From NCBI GenBank assembly GCA_009668205.1, contig WJYM01000002.1:1-64000 (forward strand): 64,000 nt of DNA. The letters are read 5' to 3'. A model generated the notes under the pieces. That model searched no databases. It was not told the origin of the DNA and was given only the letters and a program-made list of their open reading frames with translations. Every line of letters begins with the position of its first letter. Position 1 is the first letter of the stretch. Shown here in pieces: positions 1 to 10,064 of this stretch. A program made the translations under genes and the position numbers. This stretch comes from Enterobacteriaceae bacterium RIT691 (GTDB lineage Bacteria > Pseudomonadota > Gammaproteobacteria > Enterobacterales > Enterobacteriaceae).

Positions 1-14
1 TGAGCTACGGATGC
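1..14 (-). tRNA. partial tRNA-Arg, 5' end only
   Basis: These 14 bases are identical to the 5' acceptor/D-arm end of the complete tRNA-Arg at 208-284, read on the minus strand. The rest of this tRNA lies outside the window, so a tandem tRNA-Arg array is cut by the window edge, as in the argVYZQ cluster of E. coli. Confidence 0.75.
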
Positions 15-72
15 ATCGGGATTACTACTTTACTACTGACTCAATGTCACTCATCTTGCCGCAACACTGATA

Positions 73-91
73 AAGATGGTGCATTCGGGAG
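73..91 (-). repeat. tRNA-Arg 3'-end remnant
   Basis: The 19 bases match 204-222, the 3' CCA/acceptor end and start of the T-stem of the intact tRNA-Arg, with one mismatch. No T-loop, anticodon arm or D-arm follows. It looks like a leftover of a deleted or recombined copy in the tandem array. Confidence 0.5.
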
Positions 92-207
92 TATTAGTCA
101 CCGAAGGCTCACCCTAGGGGCCGTTGCTGCCGCAACGCTATCTTCTCTGGCACTTGCGATTATCTCGCAGGCTTGAAACAACAGCTTCACTGTTATCTCA
201 AAGAAGA

Positions 208-284
208 TGGTGCATCCGGGAGGATTCGAACCTCCGACCGCTCGGTTCGTAGCCGAGTACTCTATCCAGCTGAGCTACGGATGC
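208..284 (-). tRNA. argV: tRNA-Arg (anticodon ACG)
   Basis: A 77-base tRNA read on the minus strand, from GCATCCG (284) to an encoded CCA (208-210). The acceptor stem pairs GCATCCG with CGGATGC, the T-loop is TTCGAAT, and the anticodon loop CTACGAA gives ACG, which is modified to ICG and reads CGU/CGC/CGA. The gene belongs to the argVYZQ-serV cluster near csrA in E. coli. The exact copy letter is assumed. Confidence 0.95.
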
Positions 285-287
285 AAA

Positions 288-380
288 TGGCGGTGAGGCG
301 GGGATTCGAACCCCGGATGCAGCTTTTGACCGCATACTCCCTTAGCAGGGGAGCGCCTTCAGCCTCTCGGCCACCTCACC
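288..380 (-). tRNA. serV: tRNA-Ser (anticodon GCT)
   Basis: A 93-base class II tRNA on the minus strand with the long variable arm of serine tRNAs and an encoded CCA at 288-290. The anticodon loop CTGCTAA gives GCT, which reads AGC/AGU. The acceptor stem is GGTGAGG/CCTCACC. It is first in the transcript and is followed by tRNA-Arg, as in E. coli serV-argV. Confidence 0.96.
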
Positions 381-698
381 AACACGCCTCTTGCGAGTGC
401 TTCAAGTTTCTCGTTAAGAGCTTCTCGTCGCTGCGTGGCGCACATATTACTTTCTGGGACTTATAAGTCAAACAATTTTTCCAGACCTTTTATCGTTTGC
501 ACACTTCCCGCGCAATTAGCCTGCAAAAACGGCAAAAAGAGCGATTTATCAACAGACAAATCTATTGAAAGGCCCAAAACAGTCAGGCGTTCGTATAGCG
601 TAAAGAGAGAGAAAATGTCGGGAATGGAGAAGCGAATATGACAGAAACAGCGAAGGTGGGGGATTTTGCGTCTCACCGATGAGTGAGACGCGGAAAAA
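381..698. other. intergenic region serV-csrA
   Basis: There is no credible gene here. The left part holds the tRNA operon promoter. A perfect 9-bp inverted repeat (668-676/683-691, GCGTCTCAC) lies just past the csrA stop. It lacks a following U-run on either strand, so I do not call it a terminator. Confidence 0.6.
444..471 (-). promoter_or_regulatory. sigma-70 promoter of the serV-argV tRNA operon
   Basis: On the minus strand, -35 TTGACT (466-471) and -10 TAATAT (444-449) are separated by 16 bases. A GC-rich discriminator (GTGCGCC) follows, as is usual for stringently controlled stable-RNA promoters. It sits about 60 bases before serV. Confidence 0.7.
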
Positions 699-884
699 TC
701 AGTAACTGGACTGCTGGGATTTTTCAGCCTGAATACGCTGGTAGATCTCTTCACGATGGACAGAGACTTCTTTAGGGGCGTTTACGCCGATGCGTACCTG
801 GTTGCCCTTCACCCCTAAAACTGTCACGGTGACCTCATCGCCAATCATGAGGGTCTCACCAACTCGACGAGTCAGAATCAGCAT
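699..884 (-). CDS. csrA: carbon storage regulator CsrA
   Basis: CsrA is a small dimeric RNA-binding protein that binds GGA motifs near ribosome-binding sites and represses or stabilises many mRNAs of carbon storage, motility and biofilm formation. The 61-residue protein is the normal enterobacterial length. It begins [17 protein letters not shown] and contains the RNA-binding [10 protein letters not shown] segment. A strong AAGGAGC site precedes the ATG at 884. Its position between alaS and the serV-argV tRNAs matches E. coli. Nothing odd is seen. Confidence 0.98.
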
Positions 885-1124
885 TCTTTGCTCCTTGAAA
901 GATTAAAAGAGTCGGGTCTCTTGTATCCCGGCATTATCCATCATATAACGCCAAAAAGTAAGCGATGACAAACACATAAACGTGTCAGCAGTCACGGCAT
1001 TACATTCTGTTAAACCTAAGTTTAGCCGATCTACACAATTTCAACCTGACTTTATCGTTGTCAGTCTTGCTGTTGCAAGACGCCTTTATCCGAAGATTCA
1101 GGCGTCTGCCGCGTTTTATAGTTA

Positions 1125-3752
1125 TTACAGTTTTGCACTGACCCAGGCTTTTACGCTGGCCAATGCGGCCGGGAGAGCCGCTGCATCCGTACCACCGGCT
1201 TGCGCCATATCAGGACGACCGCCCCCTTTACCACCCACCTGCTGGGCAACCATACCGATAAGCTCCCCTGCTTTCACGCGGTCCGTCACATCCTTAGAGA
1301 CGCCCGCAATCAGAGAAACCTTATCGTCTGCAACGGTAGCCAGTACCACGATTGTAGAACCTAACTGATTCTTCAGATCGTCGACCATCGTACGCAGCAT
1401 CTTAGGCTCAACGCCGGTGAGCTCACTTACCAGCAGCTTCACCCCATTGATCTCTTCGGCTTTGCTGGAGAGGTTTGCGCTCTCCTGCGCGGCAGCCTGT
1501 TCTTTCAGCTGCTGCAGCTCTTTTTCCAACTGACGGGTGCGCTCCAGTACGGAACGGACTTTATCGGTCAGGTTATGGCTGTCGCCTTTCAGCAAATGCG
1601 CCACATCGCTCAGCACATCACTCTGTGAGTGCAGACTGGCAATTGCGCCTTCACCGGTCACTGCTTCGATACGGCGCACGCCAGCAGCGGTACCGGATTC
1701 AGAAGTGATGCGGAACAGACCAATATCACCGGTGCGGGAAGCATGCGTACCGCCACACAGCTCAGTGGAGAAGTCGCCCATGCTCAACACACGAACGCGC
1801 TCGTCGTATTTCTCGCCGAACAGTGCCATCGCGCCTTTCGCTTTCGCGTCTTCCAGCTCCATGACATGGGTTTCGATTGGCAGGTTACGACGGATCTGAG
1901 CATTCACCAGATCTTCCACCGCACGAATTTCTTCCGGCTTCATCGCTTCAGAATGCGAGAAGTCGAAGCGCAGCTGCTTGTCATTGACCAGAGAACCTTT
2001 CTGCGCAACGTGGGTACCCAGTACCTGGCGCAGTGCCGCATGCATCAGGTGCGTGGCGGAGTGGTTCAACAGAATACGCGCACGACGCGCCTGATCGACA
2101 TCAGCATGTACCGCGTCGCCCACTTTCAGCGAGCCATTCGCCAGCTTGCCGTGATGACCGATAGCCTGGCCGTACTTCTGGGTGTCGCTCACGGTAAAGC
2201 TAAAGGCTTCGCCTTTGAGCTCGCCTTTATCACCCACCTGGCCGCCAGACTCTGCGTAGAACGGCGTCTGATCGAGGACGACAACAGCATCCTGACCCGC
2301 AGCAATGCTCTCTACCGCTTTACCATCGACAAACAGCGCCGTGATTTTGCTGTTCAGCTCCAGATGGTCGTAGCCTTTAAATTCGGAAGCGCCATCTACG
2401 CGAATCATCGCGTTGTAGTCTGCGCCAAAACCGCTGGATTCACGCGCACGACGACGCTGCTCTTCCATTGCGGCTTCAAAGCCAGCTTCATCAACTTTAA
2501 TGTTGCGCTCACGGCAAACGTCGGCCGTCAGGTCAACCGGGAAGCCGTAGGTGTCGTACAGGCGGAAAGCCGTTTCCCCATCGAGGGTGTCGCCTTTCAG
2601 TTTCGCCAGTTCGTCATCCAGCAGTGCCAGACCACGCTCAAGCGTACGGGCAAACTGCTCTTCTTCGGTTTTCAGCACCTGCTCAACCTGTGCCTGCTGA
2701 CGCTTCAGCTCTTCACCGGCAGACCCCATAACCTCAACCAGTGGGCCAACCAGTTTCCAGAAGAAGCTCTCTTTTGCACCCAGCATGTTGCCGTGACGAA
2801 CGGCACGACGAATGATGCGGCGCAGCACGTAGCCACGGTTCTCATTCGACGGGATCACGCCGTCGGCAATCAGGAATGCGCAAGAACGGATATGGTCAGC
2901 AATTACGCGCAGGGATTTGTTGCTCAGATCGGTCGCACCGGTCTCTTTCGCAACGGCCTGAATCAGCGTGCGGAACAGATCGATGTCGTAGTTGGAATTC
3001 ACGTGCTGCAGAACGGCAGCAATACGCTCCAGACCCATACCGGTATCTACGGATGGCTTCGGCAGCGGCTCCATCGTACCGTCGGCCTGACGGTTGAACT
3101 GCATGAAGACGATGTTCCAGATCTCGATATAGCGGTCGCCATCTTCTTCCGGGCTGCCTGGAGGGCCGCCCCAGATGTGGTCGCCGTGATCGAAGAAGAT
3201 TTCGGTGCAAGGGCCGCAAGGACCGGTATCACCCATCTGCCAGAAGTTGTCAGAAGCAAACGCCGCACCTTTGTTATCACCAATGCGGATAATACGCTCG
3301 CGCGGAACGCCAACGTCGTTAGCCCAGATTTCAAACGCTTCATCATCGGTTTCGTACACGGTCACCCACAGACGCTCTTTAGGCAGCGCAAACCAGTTTT
3401 CACCGGTCAGCAGCTCCCAGGCATACTGGATTGCATCGTGTTTGAAGTAGTCGCCGAAGCTGAAGTTACCCAGCATTTCGAAGAAGGTGTGGTGACGTGC
3501 GGTGTAGCCGACGTTTTCCAGATCGTTGTGCTTACCGCCCGCACGCACGCAGCGCTGCGAGGTGGTCGCACGGGAATAATTACGCTTATCGAGACCAAGG
3601 AAAACATCCTTGAACTGATTCATCCCGGCGTTGGTAAACAGCAGAGTCGGATCGTTGTTTGGCACCAGGGAGCTGCTGGCAACTACCTGATGTCCCTTGC
3701 TATGGAAAAAGTCGAGAAACGCCTGACGGATCTCAGCGGTGCTCTTGCTCAT
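1125..3752 (-). CDS. alaS: alanine--tRNA ligase AlaRS
   Basis: AlaS charges tRNA-Ala with alanine in the cytoplasm. The 875-residue protein is full length. An N-terminal class II catalytic domain begins [17 protein letters not shown] tRNA-recognition region follows, then an editing domain with zinc-binding [12 protein letters not shown] and CGGTH motifs, and a C-terminal Gly-rich C-Ala domain ([15 protein letters not shown]) that bridges the tRNA. An AGGA site lies before the ATG. In E. coli AlaRS also represses its own promoter. The gene lies between recX and csrA as in E. coli. Confidence 0.98.
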   Translation of the reverse strand: MSKSTAEIRQAFLDFFHSKGHQVVASSSLVPNNDPTLLFTNAGMNQFKDVFLGLDKRNYSRATTSQRCVRAGGKHNDLENVGYTARHHTFFEMLGNFSFGDYFKHDAIQYAWELLTGENWFALPKERLWVTVYETDDEAFEIWANDVGVPRERIIRIGDNKGAAFASDNFWQMGDTGPCGPCTEIFFDHGDHIWGGPPGSPEEDGDRYIEIWNIVFMQFNRQADGTMEPLPKPSVDTGMGLERIAAVLQHVNSNYDIDLFRTLIQAVAKETGATDLSNKSLRVIADHIRSCAFLIADGVIPSNENRGYVLRRIIRRAVRHGNMLGAKESFFWKLVGPLVEVMGSAGEELKRQQAQVEQVLKTEEEQFARTLERGLALLDDELAKLKGDTLDGETAFRLYDTYGFPVDLTADVCRERNIKVDEAGFEAAMEEQRRRARESSGFGADYNAMIRVDGASEFKGYDHLELNSKITALFVDGKAVESIAAGQDAVVVLDQTPFYAESGGQVGDKGELKGEAFSFTVSDTQKYGQAIGHHGKLANGSLKVGDAVHADVDQARRARILLNHSATHLMHAALRQVLGTHVAQKGSLVNDKQLRFDFSHSEAMKPEEIRAVEDLVNAQIRRNLPIETHVMELEDAKAKGAMALFGEKYDERVRVLSMGDFSTELCGGTHASRTGDIGLFRITSESGTAAGVRRIEAVTGEGAIASLHSQSDVLSDVAHLLKGDSHNLTDKVRSVLERTRQLEKELQQLKEQAAAQESANLSSKAEEINGVKLLVSELTGVEPKMLRTMVDDLKNQLGSTIVVLATVADDKVSLIAGVSKDVTDRVKAGELIGMVAQQVGGKGGGRPDMAQAGGTDAAALPAALASVKAWVSAKL

Positions 3753-3885
3753 AATTATCCTGGAATCACGCTAACGGATTGTTGCAGGCGGCAGCTGAAC
3801 AGTTTTTAGACAGTCAGGCAAGCCTTACGGAAAAAAGTGGGAATAAGATAAGTTTTCTTTGGAGGGAAGTAAAATACCGAGTGCT

Positions 3886-4386
3886 TCAGTCGGCAAAATT
3901 TCGCCAAATTTCCTGGATATCCTCCATCAGATAGCCACGCGTAAGCAAAAAGCGTTGTACTTTCACCTTTTCTGCAAATGCCGTTGGCAGGGGTTCGCCG
4001 TACTTCCGCTGTGCCTGGTCGCGAGCCAACTGCATCCAGTCAATCTCGCACTCATACATGGCCTGATCGATATCGGCACGGGCAATGCCCTTTTGATTCA
4101 GTTCCTGACGAATACGCGCCGGGCCGTACCCTTTGCGGCTGCGGCTGGCAATGAACTGGCGGGTAAACCGGCTGTCATCGAGGTAGTGACTTTCCTGACA
4201 CCAGGCGATCACTTTCTCTACGTCTTCCGGTGGCGCATCTATCGGCTCCGGGCCCTTCTTCGTCATCACCGGTGCCGCGAGCTTGCGGCGCAGCTCTTTT
4301 TCACTGTGATCGCGCATCGCCAGAATACGAATAGCGCGGTCAAGTAGGCGGGCGTAGGCCGAGCGACGAGGTGTGGTTTCAGACAT
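3886..4386 (-). CDS. recX: RecA regulatory protein RecX
   Basis: RecX binds the RecA filament and limits its extension and its recombinase and coprotease activities. The 166-residue protein has the usual length and the three-helix tandem repeats of the family: SEKELRRKL near residue 29, the [19 protein letters not shown] block near 70-88, and a third repeat near the C-terminus. It is downstream of recA. A hairpin in the 72-bp gap lets only part of recA transcription continue into recX, as known in E. coli. Confidence 0.96.
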   Translation of the reverse strand: MSETTPRRSAYARLLDRAIRILAMRDHSEKELRRKLAAPVMTKKGPEPIDAPPEDVEKVIAWCQESHYLDDSRFTRQFIASRSRKGYGPARIRQELNQKGIARADIDQAMYECEIDWMQLARDQAQRKYGEPLPTAFAEKVKVQRFLLTRGYLMEDIQEIWRNFAD

Positions 4387-4414
4387 CGTTTTCCCTCACT
4401 TCCGATTCAAATAG

Positions 4415-4438
4415 CAAAAGGGCTGCATTCGCAGCCCT
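4415..4438 (-). terminator. recA-recX attenuating terminator
   Basis: On the minus strand, an 8-bp stem AGGGCTGC/GCAGCCCT (4419-4426/4431-4438) with a GAAT loop is followed by a short TTTT. It lies between the recA stop and recX and matches the known readthrough terminator there. Confidence 0.85.
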
Positions 4439-4458
4439 CTGTTTTTACTCTGTCACGA

Positions 4459-5590
<1,132 letters not shown>

Positions 5591-5594
<4 letters not shown>

Positions 5595-6088
5595 GTGTTT
5601 TGTAGAAATTGTTGCCAGAGCAGTTCTAAAGCAAAGGCCGTGGCCTGACGACGCACGCTTTCGCGGTCACCGGTGAAGCATTCCTGGCGCGTCACGCCCT
5701 GTCCGTTGGCACAAGCCAGGCCAAACCAGACGGTCCCGACAGGCTTTTCGTCGCTGCCGCCATCCGGTCCGGCAATGCCGCTGACGGAGAGCGCGTAGGT
5801 TGCCCGGGCGGCCCGCAGCGCGCCAATCGCCATTTCCACCACCACGGGTTCGCTTACCGCTCCGTGCTGAATCAGCGTATCTTCGCGTACACCCACCATT
5901 TGTGATTTGGCTTCATTGCTGTAGGTCACGAACCCGCGCTCAAACCAGGCGGAACTGCCTGAAATATCGGTAAGGACTTTAGCAATCCAGCCGCCGGTGC
6001 AGGACTCTGCCGTGGTTACCGTAGCCCGTTGCGCTTTCAGCGCCAGCCCGACGTTTTCACTGAGCGCCATTAATTCACGATCGGTCAT
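5591..6088 (-). CDS. pncC: nicotinamide-nucleotide amidase PncC (CinA C-terminal type)
   Basis: PncC deamidates nicotinamide mononucleotide to nicotinate mononucleotide, recycling the NMN made by NAD-dependent DNA ligase. The 165-residue single-domain protein has the CinA C-terminal signature: TTAESCTGGW near residue 24, SVSGIAGPDGG near 102 and KPVGTVWFG. It lies directly upstream of recA as in E. coli, where it was called ygaD. Length is normal. Confidence 0.95.
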
Positions 6089-6194
6089 TACGTTTCCCTC
6101 AAAGCCAGAAAAAGACGGAATTCAGGGTAGCACTTTCATCAAAGAAAGGGAGATGAGGTGAGAATTTTACGAGGAGGGTTCCAGAGAATCGTTA

Positions 6195-6217
6195 CGCGCC
6201 CCTTTCTGCGGGGCGCG
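6195..6217 (-). terminator. possible terminator of the zinc-type ABC operon
   Basis: A perfect 8-bp GC-only stem CGCGCCCC/GGGGCGCG (6195-6202/6210-6217) lies just downstream of the binding-protein stop codon. The stem is strong, but no real U-run follows on the minus strand, so intrinsic termination is uncertain. Confidence 0.45.
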
Positions 6218-6225
6218 GTTCAGAA

Positions 6226-7104
6226 TTACTTCATACTTTCAGCGATGGCCTCGACGTTGTGTCTCAGCATTTTTACGTAGCTGTCAGCCACTCCACCGGA
6301 TTTAGAGAGCGCTTCCGGATACAGTTCCCCCCCGGGCTGTGCGCCTGTGGCTGACGCTATCTGCTTCACCAGGCGTGGATCGAGTTGGTTTTCCATAAAC
6401 CAGGTATGCACGCCGTCGGCTTTGATCTGGCCGATAAGTTGCCCCACGGCCGCTGCGCTGGCTTCGCTTTCTGAGGAGAGCCCCTGCGGAGCAAGGAACG
6501 TCACGCCGTAGGCCTGGCCAAAGTAGCCAAAGGCATCATGGCTGGTCAGCACTTTCCGTTTCGCCACTGGGATCGCGCTGAAGCGTGATTTTGCCCAACC
6601 ATCAATCTGCGTAAGCTGAGCGATATAGGCTTGCCCACTGGCATTGAGTGCGGCTTCATCCTGTGGATCGGCTTTCACTAATCCTGCCAGAATATTTTGT
6701 GCATACAGCGCCCCGTTGGCCGCGCTGTTCCAGGCATGCGGATCGGTCACCGTTTTCCCTTCTTCTTCAAGCGTATGGGTTTTCACACCGGCAGAAGCCA
6801 CCACCAGCTCCCCTTTGAAACCCGAGGCTTTGACCAGCCTGTCCAGCCAACCTTCAAGCCCAAGACCGTTGACCACCACCACATCTGCCTTGCTCAATAA
6901 AACACTGTCCTGCGGTGACGGCTCAAACGTATGCGGATCGCCATCCGGCCCGACCAGGGTGTCTACATGGACATGCTCCCCTCCCACCTGCTGCACCATG
7001 TCGCCAAGCACTGAAAAGCTGGCCACCACATTGAGCGTTTTCGCCATCCCCCCCTGAGAGAGTGCGCCCAGTACAATAGCCAAAATAATCCCCGAACGTT
7101 TCAT
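6226..7104 (-). CDS. metal-binding periplasmic protein, ZnuA/TroA family
   Basis: This is the periplasmic solute-binding protein of a cluster A-I metal ABC transporter, probably for zinc and possibly manganese. I choose the ATG at 7104 (292 residues). It has a good AAGGGG site and opens with a signal peptide (KRSGIILAIVLGALSQGGMA); the longer frame to 7164 adds an implausible N-terminus. Metal ligand motifs are DPHTFEPSP, DPHAWNS and SHDAFGYF. Unlike E. coli ZnuA it lacks a long His-rich loop. It follows permease and ATPase genes under a Zur-like operator. It is absent from this position in E. coli. Confidence 0.88.
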   Translation of the reverse strand: MKRSGIILAIVLGALSQGGMAKTLNVVASFSVLGDMVQQVGGEHVHVDTLVGPDGDPHTFEPSPQDSVLLSKADVVVVNGLGLEGWLDRLVKASGFKGELVVASAGVKTHTLEEEGKTVTDPHAWNSAANGALYAQNILAGLVKADPQDEAALNASGQAYIAQLTQIDGWAKSRFSAIPVAKRKVLTSHDAFGYFGQAYGVTFLAPQGLSSESEASAAAVGQLIGQIKADGVHTWFMENQLDPRLVKQIASATGAQPGGELYPEALSKSGGVADSYVKMLRHNVEAIAESMK

Positions 7105-7117
7105 TGTTTCCCCTTGA

Positions 7118-7978
7118 TTAAAAAAGCGCTCGCAGACTGAAAGCCAGTCGGCTACGCGTGCCAAAAAAGACTGAAATGAAAAACAGAAGGCTGGCGCTCA
7201 GCACGATTGAGGGACCCGCAGGAAGATTCGCTGACCAGGAAAGGCTAAGACCCAGCCAGGCGCAGAAAGCACCGCTCACCGCGGCAATCAGCAGGATCAT
7301 CGGCAGCGTGCGGGCCCAGCAGCGGGCCGCAATAGCAGGTAGCATCATCACCCCAACAGCCATCAGCGTGCCGAGCACCTGAAAACCCGCCACCAAATTC
7401 AATACCAGCAGAGCCAAAAACACGCCATGCAGGAGCGAAGGCAGGCGGCGGGAGTTCACTTCCAACCATGAACCGTCGAACGCCTCGCTGACCAGGCCGC
7501 GGTACAACAGCGCCATCACGACCAGCGTCAGGCTGGCGACACCGGAAACGAACAGCGCCGCGGTGTTGTCTACCGCCAAAATTGACCCAAACAGCAGGTG
7601 CAGCAAATCAACGCTGGAACCTTTCAACGACACCAGCGTCACACCCAATGCCAGTGAACCTAAGTAGAAACCGGCAAAGCTGGCATCTTCTTTAAGCGGC
7701 GTGCGGCGACTGACCCAGCCAGCAATCAGCGCCACGGCGATCCCGGCAATAAACCCGCCAACGGTCATCGCCAGCAGAGACATCCCGCTCAGCAGATATC
7801 CCACCGCCACGCCGGGCAAAATGGCGTGCGAGAGCGCATCGCCCATCAGACTCATGCGGCGCAGCAGGAGAAAAACGCCGAGCAGCGTGGTGCTGACGGA
7901 CAGCGCCAGACAAACCACCAGCGCACGACGCATAAAGCCGAACTCGATAAACGGCTGAAAGAAGGTGTGCCAAATCAT
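7118..7978 (-). CDS. metal ABC transporter permease, ZnuB/TroC family
   Basis: This is the inner-membrane permease that forms the metal channel with the ATPase encoded just upstream. The 286-residue protein is hydrophobic with about eight membrane segments and has the family features GDALSHAILPGVAVGYL near residue 46 and a long DASFAGFYLGSLALG helix. Its ATG overlaps the ATPase stop (ATGA at 7975-7978), so translation is coupled. Substrate assignment (zinc) rests on the Zur-like site at 8775-8789. Confidence 0.9.
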   Translation of the reverse strand: MIWHTFFQPFIEFGFMRRALVVCLALSVSTTLLGVFLLLRRMSLMGDALSHAILPGVAVGYLLSGMSLLAMTVGGFIAGIAVALIAGWVSRRTPLKEDASFAGFYLGSLALGVTLVSLKGSSVDLLHLLFGSILAVDNTAALFVSGVASLTLVVMALLYRGLVSEAFDGSWLEVNSRRLPSLLHGVFLALLVLNLVAGFQVLGTLMAVGVMMLPAIAARCWARTLPMILLIAAVSGAFCAWLGLSLSWSANLPAGPSIVLSASLLFFISVFFGTRSRLAFSLRALF

Positions 7979-8652
7979 GCGCGCCTCGCAGTGTCAAACG
8001 CGGTGAGCACGTCAGAGGTTTCGCCCCAGTGCGCATGCTGGGATGCCAGCAGTAAGGTTTCCGGGAAGTGGCGGGCAACGCGTTGGTTATCGTGCAGTAC
8101 GGCCAGGATAGTCTGCCCGTCACGATACATCTCCAGAATGACGTCCATCAGCACCTGCGTGGTGGCTTCATCGATGCCGGTAAAAGGTTCATCCAGCATC
8201 ACCAGCGGAGCCTGTTGCACCAGCACTCTGGCAAACAGCATCCGCTGGAACTGTCCGCCCGAGAGCGATTCAATCGGCTCATTGCGCAGAGACGACAGCC
8301 CGACACGCTCCAGCGCAGCACTTATCTTCCGACGCGTTTCACCTTTCAGGCTGCGCAGTAACGACACCTTCGGCCACGCGCCCTGGCTGACCACATCCTG
8401 TACGGTTAAGGGAAACTGGGACTCCAGCGCATGGCGTTGGGCCAGCCAGCCAATGACCGGACGCCCCGCTGGCCAGTGCACTTTGCCGCTGACCGGCGGG
8501 ATAAAGCCCGCCAGGGTTTTTAGCAGCGTAGATTTGCCACAGCCGTTAATGCCCACGATCGCCGTCAGCGATCCCGACGCTATCGTTCCGCACAACGATG
8601 GCGTGATAGCCAGTTGCTCATAGCCCGCCACCACATTATCGAGTTCAATCAT
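7975..8652 (-). CDS. metal ABC transporter ATP-binding protein
   Basis: This is the cytoplasmic ATPase of the uptake system. From the ATG at 8652 it has 225 residues, with Walker A GINGCGKST, the ABC signature LSGGQFQRM and Walker B LVMLDEPF followed by an H-loop (AVLHDN). The frame extends upstream to 8685. I prefer 8652 because it overlaps the stop of a small upstream ORF as ATGA, the same coupling used between ATPase and permease. It is more divergent than ZnuC, so no gene symbol is given. Confidence 0.9.
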   Translation of the reverse strand: MIELDNVVAGYEQLAITPSLCGTIASGSLTAIVGINGCGKSTLLKTLAGFIPPVSGKVHWPAGRPVIGWLAQRHALESQFPLTVQDVVSQGAWPKVSLLRSLKGETRRKISAALERVGLSSLRNEPIESLSGGQFQRMLFARVLVQQAPLVMLDEPFTGIDEATTQVLMDVILEMYRDGQTILAVLHDNQRVARHFPETLLLASQHAHWGETSDVLTAFDTARRA

Positions 8653-8756
8653 GGCAGTGCGACCGCCCAAAGCGTGGCGAGCCACAGCAAAATCAGGATC
8701 GCCAGGGAGAACAGCACGCGTGTGAGGGCTGCGGCGTTAAACAATGAAGGAAGCAT
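8649..8756 (-). CDS. 35-residue hydrophobic leader protein of the metal ABC operon
   Basis: This short frame starts at ATG 8756 and ends in ATGA with the ATPase start. It encodes 35 residues: a short polar head (MLPSLFNAAALTRV) and one membrane helix rich in L/I/W/A. It is the first ORF after the Zur-like operator. Stop/start overlap and a clear single-helix composition suggest a real small membrane protein. It could be an accessory subunit or a translational coupler. No family is recognised, and the ribosome-binding site is weak. Confidence 0.55.
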   Translation of the reverse strand: MLPSLFNAAALTRVLFSLAILILLWLATLWAVALP

Positions 8757-8774
8757 AATCAGACACCAATTAAA

Positions 8775-8789
8775 TGTTATAACATAACA
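8775..8789 (-). promoter_or_regulatory. Zur-like operator
   Basis: The minus strand reads TGTTATGTTATAACA, a full match to the Zur core TGTTATnnTATAACA. It lies 18 bases upstream of the first ATG of the ABC operon, a position where Zn-loaded Zur would block transcription or initiation. This is the main evidence that the transporter imports zinc. Confidence 0.8.
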
Positions 8790-8884
8790 ATAATCAGTTC
8801 GAAGAGAGATGTAAATTGATGCCGTTCAGTGGGGATGTATCGAAATATGTCTGGAGTCCCCTCCCGCAGGAGGGGAAGCGAGGA

Positions 8885-9961
8885 TTACTGCTGAACGCGA
8901 GCCTGAGAAACGGCCAGTCCGAGCTGCCACACCGCCATCGCGTAATGGGTACTGTGGTTGTAGCGGGTGATGGTGTAGAAGTTCGGCAGCCCGTACCAAT
9001 ACTGGTAGCCAGTGCCCACATCCAGACGCAGCAGGCTTGCCTGTTGGTGATCGCCAAGAGATTGCGTCGGCGTCAGGCCAGCGGCGGAAAGCTGCGACAC
9101 GCTGTAATTGGTTTTGAAACCGTTATCCAGTCCAGGTGCCTGGCCCATCGCCTGCACCGCAACCTGATCGCCTTTCACCCAGCCGTGCTGTTTGAAATAG
9201 TTGGCGACGCTCCCGATGGCATCATCCGGATCCCACAGGTTGATATGACCGTCGCCGTTAAAGTCCACGGCATACTGGCGGTATGAGGACGGCATAAACT
9301 GGCCGTAACCCATTGCACCGGCAAACGAGCCTTTCAAATCAAGCGGATCGTCCTGTTCGTCACGCGCCATCAGCAGGAAGGTTTCCAGTTCGCTGGAGAA
9401 GTACTGCGCGCGTCGCGGATAGTTAAAGGAGAGGGTCGCCAGCGCGTCCAGAATGCGGGTTTTACCCATTACGCGGCCCCAGCGTGTTTCCACGCCGATA
9501 ATGCCGACGATAATTTCCGGTGGTACGCCATACACCTGCCAGGCGCGGTTGAGCGCATCCTGATGTTCATTCCAGAACATCACGCCATTTTGCACGTTAT
9601 CCGGGGTAATAAACTGTTTGCGGTAGCGTAACCACGCGCCGTTTGGCCCGGTTGGCGCTTGTGCCGTCGGGGCCTGACGGTCCATCAGGCGCAGCACATA
9701 ATCAAGGCGTTTCGCCTGAGAGAGGGTCTCATGCAGCTGCTGGCGGTCGAAGCCATGCTTGCTCACCATCGAATCAATAAATTGTTCTGCCGCCGGATTG
9801 TTTGCGAAGTCGCCGCCCATCATGGTGACGTTGTGCTGTGGTTCGAGTAAAAAACCACCGGAAGAGGAAGTGGCTGGCGCTTCGGCCGTTTTCGGTTTGC
9901 TGCTACAGGCAGCCAGCATCACGCAGAGCGGGAGCAAAGACAGGTAACGACGCTTCAACAT
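8885..9961 (-). CDS. mltB: membrane-bound lytic transglycosylase B
   Basis: MltB is an outer-membrane lipoprotein that cleaves the MurNAc-GlcNAc bond of peptidoglycan, forming 1,6-anhydro-MurNAc. The 358-residue protein has a lipoprotein signal with lipobox LAAC (Cys19). Its catalytic core has GVETRWG (catalytic Glu), GAMGYGQFMPSSYRQYA and an EF-hand-like DFNGDGHINLWDPDD loop, all typical of MltB. In E. coli mltB adjoins the srl operon and pncC. Here the ABC operon is inserted between mltB and pncC. Confidence 0.97.
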   Translation of the reverse strand: MLKRRYLSLLPLCVMLAACSSKPKTAEAPATSSSGGFLLEPQHNVTMMGGDFANNPAAEQFIDSMVSKHGFDRQQLHETLSQAKRLDYVLRLMDRQAPTAQAPTGPNGAWLRYRKQFITPDNVQNGVMFWNEHQDALNRAWQVYGVPPEIIVGIIGVETRWGRVMGKTRILDALATLSFNYPRRAQYFSSELETFLLMARDEQDDPLDLKGSFAGAMGYGQFMPSSYRQYAVDFNGDGHINLWDPDDAIGSVANYFKQHGWVKGDQVAVQAMGQAPGLDNGFKTNYSVSQLSAAGLTPTQSLGDHQQASLLRLDVGTGYQYWYGLPNFYTITRYNHSTHYAMAVWQLGLAVSQARVQQ

Positions 9962-10064
9962 GGGACATCCATTTAGCTAGTTCGGCAAGGAGGGATATGG
10001 TAAACACCCAGCCGGGGATAAGGAAGCCTCAGTGCCCCAGCGGCCAACAATATTTTGCTTAAAT

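Noticed and set aside
668-691. 9-bp perfect hairpin after csrA as an intrinsic terminator
   Set aside because: No U-run follows on the minus strand, so the hairpin is mentioned in the gap entry but not called a terminator.
1078-1107. 7-bp hairpin AGACGCC/GGCGTCT downstream of alaS
   Set aside because: Short stem, long loop and no U-run on the minus strand. Chance occurrence is likely.
1629-3809. A 726-codon open frame on the plus strand opposite alaS
   Set aside because: It is a shadow of the GC-rich alaS coding frame. It has no recognisable domain and no ribosome-binding site, and AlaS is certain on the other strand.
7826-8623. Long plus-strand open frame across the ABC permease and ATPase genes
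   Set aside because: Low-complexity composition without domain content. The minus-strand ATPase and permease have all expected motifs.
8858-8875. CCCCTCC/GGAGGGG hairpin just after mltB
   Set aside because: It is well formed, but the minus strand continues ACTCCAG without a U-run. Not enough to call a terminator.
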